From contig SSNU01000057.1 of the NCBI GenBank assembly GCA_012064415.1, forward strand, positions 38,828-102,827: a stretch of DNA of 64,000 nucleotides, in the 5' to 3' direction. The notes beneath the pieces were generated by a model that saw only the letters and a list, made by a program, of their open reading frames with translations, made no database searches and was not told where the DNA came from. This document shows positions 40,648 to 55,600 of the stretch, piece by piece (position 1 is the first letter of the stretch; the number at the start of each line of letters is the position of its first letter). This DNA is from Gyrodactylus bullatarudis (lineage: Eukaryota > Platyhelminthes > Monogenea > Gyrodactylidea > Gyrodactylidae). Position numbers and translations under genes: made by a program.

Positions 40648-43600
40648 TCATTCTTTATTTGGCAGGTTAATTGGAGTATGATCTTCTACACTTTCATAAA
40701 CATCTTCTGTTTCTGGAGATTTTTCACTTTTGTAATCTTCGCAAGAATAACTGAAATGTTTTTCATCAACAACACAGCCCGGGTCTTGTACTCCACTTAG
40801 ATAATAATGATTACTTAGCATTGCATCACTCAGAGGACGATTTTGATCCTTGTTACCTATTGGAAAAATTAATATCAAAACAATTCGATATTAAAATACA
40901 GTTATAGATGAAAATGTATTATAAAAATTATTTTCTTATGAGCAAAAGATGAAAATTAAATGATCTTAGTAATGGAAATGAATAAATACATCCTGAAATA
41001 AAGGATAAATGAGATAGCATTTTCGATGAAAATCTTTTACCAAAGAGGAACAAAATATTCTCAAAACTACTTACGAGTAGTCTGAGGAATGTAAGTTGTG
41101 TAAACTAAAAAGCATATAGGTTGATTAAACAATACTCAAAAATAACTATCCAAATATAAAAAAGATATTAGGGATAACTTACAGTTGGCATTTTTCAATG
41201 TTTCCAAATTGAAATCTTTTGGTGTAAGGTAGGTTGCTGATGCATTATTATCTCCGTCCTCATCGGTTTGAGCGTCCTAAAGAAATTATTATCATCTCAT
41301 AAAAAATATAAAATGTTTCAAGCTAACAATGAGATGTTGAGAAACATTGAGAACAACATTGTTCTATAAAATGATGCGAGTTTCCCAACCCTCACAGAAC
41401 ATTTTCAAACCAAGTATTACAAAACTATTCAAATCAGTATTTTCTAGTATTCTAACTCTCTCTCTACCGAATTGCTTCCTAGAAAAACTTGCAATTGAAT
41501 CGACCCCTATCCAAATAACTCTGATTCTCAGGAATCCTAATTGGACTTCGACTACAGACCTACATCCAATCATCCCATATATCTCAGATTAGTTGACTAT
41601 ACCTCAAACTAACTCATCTCAAACTAACATTAATACATGTATGAATCCATCGCAATATGGTTTCCACAAAGGACAGAGTAAACCTAGAGACTTATTCTCT
41701 TTTTTCAATAAAGCTTTAAAAATCTCATTCTTTAAACTTCTCAGTAAACCTCGTTTTTAGTGAAACTTAATTAATTGCCCACGGTTTTGTGATCTTGATG
41801 GTAGAGAAGATCAAAGTTATGATCTATAATTTCCACACCTAAGGTAGGAAGGAATTCTCGATTTAAATTTACGTCATCCAGACGTGAAACGTCAATTTAT
41901 GGGATTTAAATTCCAAACTAAGATGGAGAGAACTTGCCTTAATCTTGTCTGCATCAGATAAACTCTTGTCCTCGTCAATGAAGCATCCATTAAATGCTTG
42001 ATTTCTTATACTTCCCGTAAAGGCCAGGGATGATCTAGAGCTTTCTAAAAGTAAGAATGAATCTAATAAGTATCGAATGATATGGAAAAATCATGCAGTA
42101 AAAGAAAAGATTTTAGAAATTAAATTATTCTCTGAATCAGGGAAAATTAAAAATTTCAAATAAAATCACTTGCAATATTTTATTCTCTTTACTATTATCA
42201 AACAATGTTGAATCTTACTACTTTTTAGTATGCAAAGATTTAATTTACTCAGATGGTTACTCAAGATTATGTGACTGAAAATTTACGAATTTAGATAATC
42301 TTAGGGATCCATTGAGTTTTGAATAATTAAGAAATACTTCAAACTAAAATATGTATAAAAGTTAAGAAAATATAATATAAAAAATATAAAGAAAACCAGA
42401 GACTTTCAATTTCTTGGTTTAAAATTAAACCTTGATAAAATATGAGGTATACCAATAATACATGCGAGAAATCTCGGTTTCACTTGTAATGAGGATAATT
42501 ATGAAATTTTTAAAATACGCATTGGGCCCTCTGAATACCTAAGTGGAAGACTATTTATTTTAGGATCCCAAGTATCTTCTTTACCAAAAAAATGTAAATT
42601 ACCCATGCTATATCAAGAGAAACACTTTGTGAATATGAGAACGATATAATTAAATAATTAAAAATGAGGATATTTTAGTTCCCTCTTGTAACGATTCGTA
42701 AAATTTCCAATTCATTCAAAAACAATGAAAGAAGAACCTTGAATAAAAGTTTTCAAGTGCAATTCTTGTACATCATATGAAATATAGCTTGATAGGGAAT
42801 CATTAAATTCAAATAGTTGTCCTCTTCTGTCACAACAAAACAGCACGGAAAATCGATCGAATTAAAGAGAATTAGTGAGATTTCAACCAATGTTTAATTG
42901 GATCTGGAAAATTGAATGAAAAGAAAATTTTCTAAATGCAATTACAAAATGAAATAGAGGCTATCGAGATGTAATGATTATGAAATTTCGTCTTACTCAG
43001 ATTTTGTTTATCTAAACAAAGTAAACAGAGAGAATTTCGATCAATTAGAAAATGAAAGTTAATAGTAATTAACAGTAGAAAACACTTCAAAGGAAAATGA
43101 AAAGAGACCAGGTTTCTCTCCGAATAAACATAGGAAATGTGAAATTAAAGTTGGGAGTAGATGAATCTCAATTTCTTCAACAAGAATTAGAATACGTCAG
43201 AGATTTTTTGGAATCCAGATCAAATTTAGAGAAAGAAGTTCTGAAAAAATTTATGATTTAGCGCCGAATTTCTATTTTTTATTAACGTTATTGATTTGAA
43301 AGTTGGAAGGGGGCCAAAAGAATTTTTTCATAGTCACAAATAGACAAGAAAGCTGAATAACGCTATTAAAATTTTTTTCAAGTAGTGAAAATGGTCAAGA
43401 AATTGAAATTCAACTCCCAAACGACAATGAGGTGAATCTTTAGATTAGATATAGCCTAATTGATTTTCTTGTCTAGTTGAGATCCTGAAAAACTTTATTT
43501 GATCATCATACCACTTTCAAATTTCAGTTCAAAGTTCGAAAAAATGGGAAAAATCTTTAAAATATTCGAATTCTTGATGAAAAAATTATAGATTCCCAAC

Positions 43601-46600
43601 TTTTCATCAATTGGCTTTAAAATTATGCTTTTTGTGGCACAGAGAAGAACACAAATTTTTGCCAGTTGAGAAAAACTGAGTAGCTAGAGAAAAAACTAAC
43701 ACGCCTATTATGCAAACTTTAGGATCCTAACGGAATTAACTAAGAATTCTTGTTAACATTTTAAGGTCACACAGATAGTTTTATTTATCTTTCAAATCAA
43801 TTCAGTTGGCCTCATTGTATGAAAATTGATAATGATAATTATCAAACATTAGTTATCTTTAATGGATTAAAAACTATTTCAACAGAGCACTAGATTAAAT
43901 AGAATTTGCAAATTTCAAAAGACTTACAAGGGTCTTAATAAAGTACCCCTCATGATGAATAAAAACAAAGTGTATCTTAAAAATAAAAAAATGGTACAAG
44001 AAAGAGAATTTGATTGAATGGATTCAGTGAAAAATACTATACTTTTCTTGTGAATTGACTAGGGGGTTCTGATTACTTTTTAATGTCTTTTGCTACCTTT
44101 GGTTACGAATCAAGAAATATATCTTTTGTCAAATTTTCCTGCTACTGTGTATAGTCAAGAAATTAGGATAAAATATCTCCTAGTTTGCACGAAACATATT
44201 TAAAATAAAGGATTAAATAACTTACCTGAATTGTTCATAATTACACTGTTGTTGTTGTTGAAGCCAACATTAGCCCATTTCGAGCGTATTAAAGATGAGA
44301 TTCGATGACAATTTTGATTCATTTTCACTTGCTCTGACTGTTTCAATGGCAATTCCTCTGTGTCATCTTTAGAAAAAAAAGGGTCAAGAATGTGTCAAAT
44401 TAGACCTAATTCAAGAGGAAAATTTGCTTACTCAGCATAAGATCTGAAGAGTTCTTTTGAAAATCATAATTTAGTAAGGTTTCCTCCGTTAACTGAGAGG
44501 AAAGGGTTCGAATTGAATTTAATCGACAAACCTGTAAATTTTGTTGGGGATTTGGGCTAATAACAAATCCGTTTCCTGGATCATTGTAAGGCTGATTACC
44601 AACATTTGCTAGATGACCTTCACTCTATAGAGATTACAAAATATTAACATAACGTAGTAGAAGATGGAAAATCTAAAATGAACATAACAGATTCTTAAGC
44701 AACTATAAAAATTGCCCTATATAACTCTTCTCACTTTATAGGACTCTTACCTGAAAAAAACAGTAAAATTTAAAATCAAGCCAAAGCAAAATAGACACTG
44801 GAGCCTGAATACAAAGATCATAAAGTGTTGAAAAAAAAATCGTTGAAGTTTTTTGGATCGATTCAAAAATTGAGATTTGGTATTTCAGAAAAAGGGAAAT
44901 TTTCGTTATAGAATAAGACTAGGATGATTGTAAAAATTTGTCTTACCCTAGAACAGAATAGAATATGCTGATCTCTCGGAATGAAAAAGGTTTTGCACTG
45001 CTTACACTCTAACAAATAAGGTTAATGTGAATTTGAAAAAGTAGAATAGAATGATAGAAGAAATAATAACTCAATATCACTTGTAAATTCTCAAATTGAA
45101 ATGTTAAAAGAATAAGAAATAAAGTTGAGGTTACGAAATAAACTCAAAAATCGAAGGAATCCACATTTTATCACTAACAAACACGAAATAAAAAGGGGGT
45201 CTTTCGATTAATATTCTCTCAGAAATAGTAAATAAAGCTGACGCATACAAACACTCAGAAGGTATAAGACATTTCTTTTTTTGAGTTGAAAGTGAAACAG
45301 CCATGTTGATGGTTGAGGTCAGTAGAAGAGAACAATACAAGAATTTAACATGACATATTTCGGATTAAGAAAAAAGTGAAACCGAAAGCAATCTCTTTTA
45401 AGCATAAGGCCTCGTGAGTTTTTCACCAAAGAGAACTACATACAGTAAACCAGTGAAAAGATTACTCTAAGTTGAATACTTGTATCTAATTTATCAAAAC
45501 ATTTGTTTTGAGTCGAATTGTTAAAATAAAGAATTTAGTATTGGGGAAATTTTTCCGAAAGAACACTATATAATAAATATAAAAACTAAATGTATATTAG
45601 AGTAATACAAAATACATTTTACTCGAAGAACATTCTGGCCAATTTACTGACTTGGACGCTTTTACACAGAAAAGAAGATTTACATAAAATAAATCCGAAA
45701 AATTGATTGTTCTGATACTCATAAATCTCATTTTCAGAAAATAATCAGGATATTTAGCTAACTATTTAAATAACTATCAGAACAACCCCCATTCGAAAAG
45801 TTATACAGAGTGTTCAAAAACATTAATTTTATCAATTATCGTAGTAAAATTCATTCAAAATTTGTAGGCGTGGATTTAAAAATTATAATTTTCATTTGAG
45901 ATTTTTTATGACAGAATGTATTACAAATAGTACGTAGTCCATATATTCGGTATTTAAGCTCGGTGCATAATTTAAAGTAGATTTCAGGAAGAACCGTGAA
46001 TGAAAGAGAAATTGATGATTTTATCTGAATTTTAACTGGCTCATGTATTTAACTATAGTTTATTCTATGTTTCCCTAATTCACGGTTTTAACTGTAACAT
46101 ATAAATTCTGGAAATAGTCTTCGCATATGCCGAAACCAAGAAACTATTCATTTTTCAAACAGAATTCAAGACAAAATAATAAAAATAAGAAATTAAATTT
46201 AAGATTAAAAATTTTTGAGATCTGATGATCCATTCTTTGGAGACCTTTAAAATTGTGAGAAAAATCGACAATAACAAAAAGTTATGTTTAGAGAAATCAA
46301 AAGTTGTGTTAAAAAATGAAAAAATTCTTCAATAAAATTTTCTCAATAAATGAAAAATACAAGCCCTATAGAAATGTACAGGTAAAAGCTCTGTAAAGTG
46401 ACGAGAGTTGTGTGAATGTGGAAGTACACGTTAGTTATATACCATATGTACACAAAAACTCATGAATTATAGACCAATAGAAATTGAGCATTTGTCGGCC
46501 AATCAGAATCTAGCAATATTCCTCCCATAAAATTCCTACGGTTCCAAATATATTTTGCTACTAGAATCTCAAACTTTTCAACAGGTTGATGAAATTTTGT

Positions 46601-49600
46601 AGATGATCTTAATCTTTTGTTCTGAATCATTTCCACTTCGAATTTTCTCTCTATCATATCAGGAAGAGGCTGTAGCAAAAATAGCTTAAGCAATGGTCAG
46701 TCATACTTAAATTTAGTATCATTATATTTAGCATAAAAATTTGAGTAAACTTGGAAATTTTCAAGCTTCAATTCGGAAATATATGGCTAAAATTCGATTT
46801 TTTTATAATAAATAAAGCAAACATACTCCAAACTTATCAGTGGCATGGGTATTTCCGATTCGATTGAAAATTGTATTAGAAGTGATGGGATTCAAATTAG
46901 CGAATTGGTTTATATTGTAGATGGGATTTGTATTCTCTTGATAGGCACTGAACTGACTACGTTTCCTGGATAATTCAGCCATCGACATTGTGCCCTGGGG
47001 ACAACTTGGCAAGATGGCATTGTAACGTGGTGAAAATGTTGGAGTATTCAGAATAGGAACTTGTTGATAACTTCCCTTCCATGTGACACGTCCGATTCCT
47101 TTCATAAAATTTATATTTGAGATTAATTTTATTCACATATCAAGAGCCCTCAGCTGGGGGTGGACCCCGAATCTTGGAATCATTTAATGAAATTAAAGGA
47201 AATATTGGCTTTGGGTCTAAGAATCTTCATTCAAAAACTATAATTAGCAGAGCATCAAATAGTATTATGACAACTGGATACACTATTTTCAATTTTTGGT
47301 CTTGCCAATGATAGAATTACGATAAAATGTTACCCATGGTAACTCACAAGTTTCAGTACTTTAAAGTATCATTCAATTGTACTTGGTTTAGAAAGAAATT
47401 GTAAATTAGAATTTAATGCAAATGTGTCGGAGGTTAGTTCAAGCAAGGGTTAACAACCACCCCATCAGTAGGATTAATTAACTAATGGATTAATCGAAAA
47501 ATCTCACTTTCACTAGGACTGTGTTTAATCTCTTTGGAGTAATAAAATGATGATTTACTCCAAATTTATATGTGAAAGGGTTTTCTGATTTTTTACTTAT
47601 GAAATGAATCAAAAAGATCATCATCCTATTATAATAATTAGTGTACAGTGTACAATGAACACGTATGCTTATGAAGGTGTGCACTAGGCCAAAGTGAAAG
47701 ACAGAATGGACAGAAAAATCCAGTCCAAATATTTTCCATTATTATTCCATGTTTTAATTGAATCATGTCGTTTTTTCATCATCTTGTGGTGTATTTGGAA
47801 ACTCGATGAGATGGTAATATTTCTCCAATAACGAATGTACTTTTGAAATTTTCAATTCAAGATTTTTCCTTAACAAAAGAAAACCGCTCAATAAATATGT
47901 GGGTTTAAAAAGTCTTTAACAACTGTTGAGATCAAGATCTATCTTTTCTAGATACAGTCATGGAAACCTGTTCAGACAAACAAAAACAAATTCTACAAGA
48001 AATTCGTTGGTTAGATTAACTTTGTCTCTCTAGGGATTGATATGCTCGATTGCTAAGTTGAAATCATTAAAAATAAAAAAATCAATATTGACAAAAGAGA
48101 AAAGCAATAACGATGTTCGGTAAGATTTCGCTCACCAAGAATGTAATAGAATTTGATGATATAAACCACTTAATAGAAGTAGTTTAAAATTTAGGGTTTA
48201 GGGTGTGAGACAAATGTTTAATTAATGAATATTAATAATATTACATGAATTCTTTCTAAATCTAATCGGAGGAGCAAGAGATTTCGATAAGAAATTACAA
48301 AATTAAAAATAGCAATAAATTTTGATATGAATCAGTAGAAATCAATGAGTTTATGGTAAAATATAAGTAAATAGAAAAATTCATTCTCAGATTGAAAAAC
48401 CAAATAGCAAATTCAAAAAAAGATTCTCCATGCTGTGTGCTCTTACTCATGGGTTTTTTAAAATAACGATTTTTAGGCATTTCGCCAGATGAATTTTCGT
48501 TGGTCTCTGCGAATTTTATTGTATTCAAAAAACAATGTATAAATGTGCAATAACTATTGTAATACCGATTTTATCAATTTGAATTTATAATTAGTGCATA
48601 GCTGATGTTTTTAGCTTGAAAATTTTAATATTCATTTTCAATAAAAAACAATGGCCTCTTACATTTTGCCAAAGTGACCCGAGAAGAGTAAAAATATCCA
48701 AAATGAATACGGCTTGGTTTTTCAGAGAAATTTCAAATTTTCTTGAAACTTGAATATGGCCTGTAAAAACTAAAGAGTACGCCAGGTAATGAAATGCCAT
48801 TCCTTTTTTTCAAATTTCTAACATAACTTCCCCATCATGGGCAGAAAAATTTGAGATTATCAATCCCTTACAATTATTATTGGACTTGATCGACATGAAG
48901 ATGAGAGTTTACTATTTTTGCAAAACCTAATTAAATGTCATGTCACTTTACAGAGCTTTCACCTGTACAATCATTTGAATATTATTATCAAGATGGAAAA
49001 TGATCCAAAATTCAGAACTTTTTTCTTGGAGATGAATCTCTTTCATTGCAACATGGAAATTTTCATCATGGAAATCAAAATAATTCAATTTAATTCTCAA
49101 AATATTATTGAGTTTGTTGTAAAAACAGTATTTTCTCATCTTCATGTCGATTGGGTTTAGCTTAAAATTTCAAAGGTACCGCTTCTTCTCTATTGCAACA
49201 ACGAAATGCTGAGCAATAAAGATGTCAATAAAGAAGTAATAAAAATGTCAGTATTATGAAATTAGTATTAAAACTAATACAATAAATTACACAAGATTAT
49301 GTCTCCAAATTTTATATCATGAATCTTTAGAGTATGTTGGTAGTGAAAGTGAATAAAAAACTACATTACAAAGGGGCTAGGAAGAATTAGGGACATAAAG
49401 AGAATGGGTAAAAATTCATTTCTCACAATCGATCAGAGCATAAAATCATACTGATTCATTTGTGTTTTCAATTAAAAATTTATCCAAAGGAGTGATAAGG
49501 GGTAGGGTTGTGAGACAAAATTTCATTTGTGTAAGCGTGCAATAAAATAATAGAATCGCCATTCTCTTATTCATTTTCATCCTTATACTCATAGATGTAG

Positions 49601-52600
49601 GACTTTTCTACATGGGTAAAATTGGAAGAAAAAAAAGTGAAAACATTCAATAAATTGATCTTAATTATAATGGATTTAAAGTAAAAGTAAATGATTTAGT
49701 ATGACTTGTAATGTTTTTATTGGCTTGTCTTGCTTAGCCAATCAGGATTTGTTAATCTTTCAGTGATATTATATGAAATGCAGACTTATACTGTATGAGT
49801 TATGCAGTATATTACAAAAAAATAACCAATAATAATTCTTATCTAAATTCGGGTTTTTAATCTTCTAAAGCTCGGGAATGTAAACTTTATCATAATTTGG
49901 GCTTACTTGTTGATCCAATAGTGGGCATGTAATTTGGAATTGATTCAGTTCCCGGATTGTTATCGTTGATCATATACCCGCGGACAGGAATTGTTCCAGA
50001 GTTCATCAAATATGGTGTACTGTTACCGGGTGTCATTATCAGTTTACTTTTGTCCATTTCAAAGTAATTGGCAGTATTGTTTGAGTAATCTGATTTGTAC
50101 ATCATATTATCTGTATCAAACTTGTACGTTCCGAAAGAGTTCCCAAATGATCTCAAAAGAAAGTTACGAGTTTGATTCAGGCGTCCTGCATTGGCATCAA
50201 GAGCGATTTTTCGTTGAATTCGGGCGCTTATTCTGTTGAATAATATCATAATACCTTGTAAAATACACATTTTTGCCACCCCTTAGATAGAAAACCTATT
50301 AATCTTCTGGAATACGCGAAGATCTTGACTCTATCATTCGTCAAACACGTGTTAGACTAATTCAAAGAGAGTTGATTTTTTTTCAAAAATTTAATTTTTG
50401 TTTAAAACGTTTTTTTAAACCTATTTCTCCTGGTCATAAATAAAGAGTATGATAACTTTTAGCGAGTAGAATTCAAATATGCAATCGCCTGAACTCTATC
50501 TGCTAAAGCTTCAAATATAGCCATTTTTGGATCAAAAAATGGCACTATTTTTGTCTATAAGGGTTAAAGCTATTCAAATTACAGATTTAATTCAAATAAA
50601 AAGCGTTCTCTCATAAAGTATCAAGTTATAAAAAGGTTAAAATAACTTTAAAGCTTATTCTTAGGCTTAATTCGACTATTAGGTTTAATGAAAATCAGTA
50701 AAATAGAAGATTTGATCAAAACACTGCCAAGCGTTCTACGATAGACTCAATTGATTCCTCAAGTCATGATTTATTAAATTTATCTTGTGTCTAGGGTAGG
50801 GTTAACAAGACATTGATAGTATGACTTACCTTCTTCGGAAAAGACACAGGCAAATAATTAGTGTTATGAAGCAGAGTATGAATCCCAATGCAATAGCAAC
50901 AGAAACTGTAAGAAAAATTAAGGTTTTAATATATTCGAAACAAAAGTTTGTATTGATTCAAGTTACTTAGTAGAGGTGACTTTCTGAACGTCTCTAGAAA
51001 TGATTCATCTTGATATTCAGTGGAATTTGTGTTGGATTCGGACAGGATATTTTCAAGGGTTGAGTCTATCGAATTCATATCGTCAGTTGGCTTGAGACTA
51101 GAAGGAGGGAGCAGTATAACAGGTGCATTGGTGGTTGTAGATGTTGTAGTTGTCTCAGGCTGTAGAGACTCAATTAAAGATACAACCTGAGAAGAATTTA
51201 AACATTCTGGTTGATATGTTGAGGGAAAATCGGACCATTGCCGAGTCATCTGGTTACAATATACTTTGAAGGAATTATGACTTAGACGAAAGTCATCGGG
51301 CAAAGTTTCATAATCAATCGACTCATACGGTTTTAATACATGATCTATGGGACAGTTAATTTTTGCATAGACTGTAGTTAGGGATTCCTTGATCGATTCA
51401 AAATCGTATTCAATAAATCCCTGATTCATTATTGGTAATAATGGACATTTGATTACTGAAAAGTGTAAAAGAAAAAAATTTTATTCGCTGAATAGTTTCG
51501 ATGTTGGAAAGTTGAAATTTGTAAATTGAATGGCACAAGTTAGCTTTATCAACCCTAGCGAAAATTCTTAAATTTTTCGATATCTCAAGGTCTTCAAATG
51601 GTTAGTATTCTGTTTAAGACTTTGAAATTTTCTAAAATTACTAAAATTTAATCTTCAAGTGATTAATATTATCTCACCAAATTTTATACTTCAGGACTAT
51701 GATATAAAAATTGCAGAAATTTTCAAATTAACCCTTGCACTGGAAATAGGGTCAATTAGACCCCAGCAAAAATTCGAAGACTGACTATTTTTTTTATTTT
51801 CGAGATGAGAATGTTTTTCATTTCCAATTCTGTTTATTCACAAAGTTCGTAACCTGATTATAAAAAGTTTCATATTTTATAAGACGGACCTCATGCTGAA
51901 ACAGATAAGGATTGAATTCAAAATGAAAGAGAAACCCTTGTTATCATTCATTATTACATCAATGGACCCAGCGAACAGTTACGGTGCTCTTGCTCTCCAA
52001 GAGGACTTAATTTCAGAATCAAAAATCTTGAAGCAGCTGGTGATTTCTTCAACTCTTTGAAAGAAGATGAAATTATAATTATACTAGATCCAGAAGAAGA
52101 AAAAATAAATCTTTTCTGCCCATTTCCTTTCAAGTAAACACCATAGAAGAAGGAAAAAAGAATACATCTATATAGCAACCTGTTTTTCTTCTCTCAACGC
52201 TCCATACTAAACCTAAAGATGAAGAAGTAAAAACGGAGATAATGACATACTATAACAGCAAAAAGGGAGGAGTTGACACTTTGAATTTTCTTCATCGAGA
52301 GTTATTCATATTCAAAAACTGTTTTATTTTCATAATTTTAACTTGAATTCACATTATTTTTATTCCAGAAGCATATAAAGGTATTTATTTTGGTGGGCCA
52401 ATATGAAGATTGAATTTATCATATGGATGGGCGATTTTAGTAATTTTGGAAAAATTTCGTCCAATTCTTTTCTGTATATTATACACTAGGCTAGGGTGAA
52501 ATTTTTACCCTCATATTAGGACCAACTTTTCTGATAGAACTATCAATTCTAAGCATTATTTTGTATTGAAGCATGTGTCGAAAATGATTCTCCATTACGT

Positions 52601-55600
52601 CATTCAGTTTTAAAAATCAAGAAATTTTCAAAACGCCGCTCAATTTTCAATGAATTTTTTCTAGGCAATCACAATATAAAATCCGGAATATCTTGGCCAT
52701 TTAATGAGTTTCTTAATTTTTATCTTCGAAAATAGTAATCTTGTGATCAAAAGGAGCTTCATGGTTAATTTCGCTATTTTATCGTGTCCGTGGGATATTG
52801 TGAGAAAAATGGGGAATGACATAATGGAGAATGAGTTTCACACTTTAAATATATGCAAAACATGATCTGAGTAGTAAAATTCTATCAGAAAAGTAAGTCC
52901 TCCCGTGAGTTGTTCGCAGAAAATAAATTTCCCCCTAGCCTATCATACAGTGTATAACCTATTTCTAGTGAAGTGTTGATGATTGAAAAAAATAATCATC
53001 ATTGATAAGAACATGGAAGTTCCGAATAAATTACTATCAGGAATTGTCTGCGGAAGAGAAATGTTTGACTTTAGTCTAGCAAACAGAATTTCTCTCTCAT
53101 TAACTATTTTTGCCATTTTGCATAAGGATAAATAATCTATCTGGATAATTAAGGTGTGATAATTTCGATAATTGCTTAAAAAGTACAATCTGTAGTATGC
53201 ATTTTGAGTAATTTAGAAATGAAACCTTTTTTGGATTCCGAAAATTACGAATATGAATCAATAATTATTGATTATAATCAATCTTGAATTTAATCAAGCT
53301 CGCATTATGATTGAAAACGAATTTTCTTTTTTATCCGTTGAAAAATAATAAATTTTTTTGCTTTTAACCTGAAAAGTCAGTTTTCAAAAGCTACATTTAT
53401 TCAAAAGTTTACATAGAAACTTTTAGTTAGACTAAATTGGATGAGTGAATAAAAAACATTTCATAGATCAGACAAGTGCACAGAGTTTACTTGTATATAT
53501 ATATATTCTGCACAGAAAAAGTATGGCTATACAGATTAATATTACAGGCTTATATGTCCACACTAATATTACTGTGTAGATATACAACTTTTAATGTAAA
53601 CATTAAATTATTATTTGTAAATTTAAAAGAGCACATGAAATGTAATATGTAGTTAAGCGTACGTTTAGAAATATTTAGTTTTTTTAATCTATTTCTGATG
53701 ATTTCGAAAAAGATTAAAATTTGAGATTATTATTTTGTAAAGGACATTACCTCTATGATATTGGACTAGAGTTACAGACTTTTATTCTATAAAGTTTGTT
53801 TTGATTTGAGTTTTTTCGCGGTAGACTCTATTGAGGTTTCGAATATTTTCAAATTTAAACAAGAATCAAAAATGTTTCATGATTTCACTAAAATGAACGA
53901 AAGTAATGAAACTATACCTGGTTCATGTGAAGATGGAAATTTATGATTTGTACAAAAACATGAAATCGAATTTGATCAAGAATCTAGATCAAAAGACCCG
54001 ATTTTCAGCTTTTGAAGGAAAATTTTTATCAATGTTTAATTTTTAACTCTCGCCCTGGAAATGACAAAAATGTCATAGGAAAATCAATACAAACAGGGTC
54101 CGCATATTCGATTTCTTTGACTAATCGTGATCCTAAAAATCAAGTTTTGATCTTTCTCCCAGATTGAAACCAACAAAAACTTTAATGTTCAAAAATTTGA
54201 GAATTTGGAACTAAATCGAGATTTGAAATATACCATAATTTTCTTGATTGGTTTCTAAAGTTATTTGATATGAGGTTGGAAATTCAGGATTTTTACAGAA
54301 ATCTCAAATTTCTATTTGATGCAAAAATCCCTATTTTTGAACTTTGAGCTATAAATTTATATTGATTTTAAAGTGGCCGGACAGGCAAAAGAAGATTTTT
54401 GTAAAAATCATAAATTCCCATCTTCACTTCAACTAGCTTTAATTGATGAGAAGTTAGATATCTATGATCTCTTCAATAAAAACTCAAAATATTCTTAATG
54501 AAAATCGGCCATATTATCATTCAAAAACTCAATTATGTTCAAGTATGTTCAAGATTTTCCAAAATCCCGAATATTCTTGTATTTTGAAAAACAATAATGT
54601 CGTTTTAATAATTTTGATTTCCATCTTTCGAACTTTGAGCGAGAAAATTTTATTGATTTCTAAGTAGAAAAGTGATCAAAAAAGGTTTTTCAGCATCGCT
54701 ATTAGAGAAAAAACCAAATATTCTAAATTTGATCTGATCATTATCGTTTTTCGGAGTTGAATTTCGATTTTTATCTTAAAAATAATGAAAGTGGGCCTCA
54801 TTATCCGGATTTCAGAAAATCTTTAACACATTCATGGTCTCGATTGAAGATTTGAGCTTGTTGTAAATATCAAAGCTCCCCAACTTGATATCAACCAAGG
54901 TTATGTAGAAAGCATTAAATCTCACTCATGTATTTCATAAATGGGCCTTTTGACCAGACTTGGTTATCACTTGATTCAATATCAAAGTTGTAGTTGATCT
55001 TGATTGAGGTGACATCGCTTATCAGGTCAATGGTGACAAAATTTTCCTCGTCAACTTCTTGGCTGTTGAATTCTCGGCCATTTGTAGAACCATGCGAACA
55101 AATTTTGAGAATGTTTTTTGGACTCGAGCTTCCTTCTTGAACTACATCGATCGATAGAAAATTTTCTGAGCATTTTTCTCCGATTAAACACGAATCTGAA
55201 TTTGAAAAAAAACTCTTATTTCTATATATTCTTATTTCTTCATTCGATAGTTATCACAGTTATAATGATAATATATAAATATAATGATCTATGCAAATAT
55301 TCGTTCAAGAAACCGTCCTGAAATGAGGTAATTTTGAATCGTTTTCTGATAATTTTCTAATTTCTCACAACAGAAAACTTTGCATCTGTTGATTTGAGAG
55401 AGAAAGTAAAAACAAGATTAAAATAAAGAATTTCATTGCTCTGAAGAGAAATACAGAAAGAATACGATCACCATCTCGTGTCTTTTAATTTGTTGTGAAA
55501 GAGAAAAAAAATTTTCTTCAAGAAAGAAAAAGAACCAAGAAGTTTTTCATTTTTTGATTAGCAGAAAGATAAAATCCACCGCAGATCCAAGAGAAGATAG

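Noticed and set aside
41347..41592. Overlapping open frames on both strands
   Set aside because: They lie inside a SUEL-receptor intron, match no family and have no splice-site support.
48918..49160. Open frames of similar length on both strands
   Set aside because: They arise from the palindromic interior of a foldback MITE and encode unrelated A+T-driven peptides.
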